The notes below the pieces were generated by a model that saw only the letters and a program-made list of their open reading frames with translations, made no database searches and was not told the origin of the DNA. From NCBI GenBank assembly GCA_024684065.1, contig JAIKXO010000033.1, positions 1-49,053 of the forward strand: a DNA stretch of 49,053 bases, in the 5' to 3' direction. The DNA comes from Lachnospiraceae bacterium (GTDB lineage Bacteria > Bacillota_A > Clostridia > Lachnospirales > Lachnospiraceae). Made by a program: the position numbers and the translations under genes. Positions 47,561-49,053 of this stretch are shown piece after piece (within the stretch, counting starts at the first letter, position 1; the number at the start of each line of letters is the position of its first letter).

Positions 47561-49053
47561 ATGATGAAAAGAAGAGTTGTCATCATCATATTGTCTGACC
47601 AGGATACCGGTGTAGAATCTCTGGCTGCCCATTTGGAGGAAGATTATACTGTCTACCAGAGAAGGGATGTTGATGCTGTTAAGGAGCTCATATCCGACAG
47701 GCCGGCAGACATAGTCATCATTAACCTCAAAAAGGATATCGAGGGGAAAATGGCCTTTATATCATATTTAAAGGGCGAAGAGAAGTACCGGTCGATCCTT
47801 GTGGGAGTCATATCGGAGGGGGTCGGGTCAGAGCTTGGCAACAGGGCCGTGTCTTTAGGCGCCAACTATAATTTCAGGCATCCGATCAATGCTCAGCGCA
47901 TAAAGAAGCAGATCGACAATGACGTATATACATTTTTAGGTGACGCAATAAGGGCCAGGGAGGAACATTTCGACGGCGTATCCCGGGCACTGACCATACT
48001 TGCCTCGATGGATATGGGGTTTGTGTCGGTCTATATGGATAACGGCATCTATACGGAGTATATCGGAAGGAATGCCTTAAAGATACTCGGATATAATAAC
48101 GACAAGGGGCCGAGCAGGAGCAGAAAAAACGTAAAGGAACTCATTCATCCGTCTGACTATGATAATTTTGTGGATGTCCTGACCTCCATAGTTGATTCCG
48201 AGAACATGCACCGCATAATATTGAGGGTGAAGACCGTTAAATGGGACTATCAGCGGTTCGAGCTCAATATAAGGGGCTTTACCGTATGGGAGGGCGTCAA
48301 GCATTTTTCCATGGTGATTAAGCGTTCGGACAACGATGAGCTTATGAGCAACGACCTCAGGTCCGAAATAGCGATCTATCAGGAGAACGCAAAGATAGAC
48401 ATCCTGACCGGGATCTATAATAAAGAGACTTTTTTCCTGGAAGGCTCGAAGTTCGTAGAGAACCATCCCGATACGGTTTATGTTGTTTCCGTCTGGGATA
48501 TAGACCGTTTTAAAGCGATCAATGAAATGATGGGTACGGCCACGGGTGACAGGCTTATCATAGAATTTGCGGATTTCCTGAGAAAGACCCTTCCTGTCGA
48601 TGAATGTCTTTACAGCCGTATCGAATCGGATCATTTCATAACCCTGGTTCCTCTGAGGCTCCATGAACAGTTAGAGGAAAAGATGCGAAAGACTGTGTAC
48701 TCCGAAACCAAATGGAGTACTGTCGATAATAAGATCTATATGCATGTCGGCTGCTACAGGCTTGAGCCCAGCGATGATGACCTTGCCATAGCCTGCGACA
48801 GGGCAATGATGGCTCTTCAGGCCATAAAGAGCAGTTACCTTTCGAGGATCAATTATTTTTCCAGGGAAATGAGGGATTCTCTCCTGCTCGAGCAGAATCT
48901 GGTAAAAAACGCCGAGCCCGCGATAGAGAGCGGACGGTTCTTTGTAATGTACCAGCCCGTTGTCGACAGCCATACAAAGGAGATAATATCTGCGGAGGCG
49001 CTTGTCAGGTGGAGAAAGCCCGACGGGAATCTGATCTCACCGGGTGTCTTTGT
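47561..49053 (+). CDS. GGDEF-EAL protein with degenerate GGDEF (incomplete at window end)
   Basis: At least 497 codons are open from ATG 47561 (ribosome site GACGAGGTG; ATG 47564 is an alternative) to the window edge. The N-terminal about 125 residues look like a receiver domain whose phospho-acceptor Asp is replaced (IVIINL). A PAS-like region follows (about 135-260). The GGDEF domain (about 280-430) keeps DILTGIYNK and the helix D-R-F-K-A-I-N, but the signature itself reads ESDHF, so cyclase activity is unlikely. An EAL domain begins at YQPVVDSHTKEI, with AEALVRW intact, and continues past the window. Probably a phosphodiesterase or cyclic-di-GMP sensor. Confidence 0.88.
   Translation, partial: MMKRRVVIIILSDQDTGVESLAAHLEEDYTVYQRRDVDAVKELISDRPADIVIINLKKDIEGKMAFISYLKGEEKYRSILVGVISEGVGSELGNRAVSLGANYNFRHPINAQRIKKQIDNDVYTFLGDAIRAREEHFDGVSRALTILASMDMGFVSVYMDNGIYTEYIGRNALKILGYNNDKGPSRSRKNVKELIHPSDYDNFVDVLTSIVDSENMHRIILRVKTVKWDYQRFELNIRGFTVWEGVKHFSMVIKRSDNDELMSNDLRSEIAIYQENAKIDILTGIYNKETFFLEGSKFVENHPDTVYVVSVWDIDRFKAINEMMGTATGDRLIIEFADFLRKTLPVDECLYSRIESDHFITLVPLRLHEQLEEKMRKTVYSETKWSTVDNKIYMHVGCYRLEPSDDDLAIACDRAMMALQAIKSSYLSRINYFSREMRDSLLLEQNLVKNAEPAIESGRFFVMYQPVVDSHTKEIISAEALVRWRKPDGNLISPGVF

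Overview
The window most likely comes from a Gram-positive, motile member of the Clostridia, probably Lachnospiraceae. This is inference from gene content: two YARHG domains, a DUF1002 lipoprotein, a DUF6273-type secreted protein, a FliD-like protein, a FIST-domain hybrid kinase, GGDEF/EAL proteins, strong AGGAGG ribosome sites, and chromosomal housekeeping genes (galU, carB, exonuclease III, two tRNAs). No plasmid, phage or transposase genes were seen. Every gene except the MATE transporter (10940-12298) is on the + strand.

Layout. 1-5.9 kb: an FHA-FHA-ABC (ABCG-like) transporter, two zinc-ribbon membrane proteins and a flippase-like membrane protein. 6-10.7 kb: exonuclease III, an esterase, a GGDEF-EAL protein and a lipoprotein metalloprotease. 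10.9-16.2 kb: MATE transporter, galU, a PfkB kinase, a frameshifted C39-peptidase-like relic and a Gfo/Idh/MocA oxidoreductase. 16.5-22.8 kb: two large hybrid sensor kinases (FIST-type and SBP_bac_3-type) separated by a relic of an ADP-ribosylglycohydrolase. 22.8-27.3 kb: an Imm32-like small protein, a DMT transporter, a chimeric ABC-transporter/phosphotransferase frame, an aldose-epimerase-like protein, a HAD phosphatase and tRNA-Gly(CCC). 27.4-36.1 kb: an island of six exported proteins (YARHG protein, amidase, three proteins with low-complexity stretches, FliD-like). 36.1-39.3 kb: a densely structured intergenic stretch with tRNA-Leu(CAG), a truncated dicarboxylate symporter and a lipoprotein-type aspartate 4-decarboxylase. 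39.4-49 kb: a membrane transglutaminase, a TPR-like protein, an SPFH/zinc-ribbon protein, carB and an incomplete GGDEF-EAL protein.

The strongest unexplained signal is a dispersed intergenic element of about 85 bases made of three consecutive hairpins (H1-H2-H3). It is seen near 2.5 (inverted), 13.4, 16.25, 24.3, 39.3 and 47.45 kb. Shorter H3-only versions lie near 10.76 and 32.75 kb. Arms change in a compensatory way between copies, which points to selection on RNA (or DNA) pairing, and four copies end 13 to 17 bases before a start codon, directly at the ribosome site.

The window also carries several scars of rearrangement: the ABC/phosphotransferase chimera, the ADP-ribosylglycohydrolase tail, the frameshifted peptidase relic and the headless symporter.
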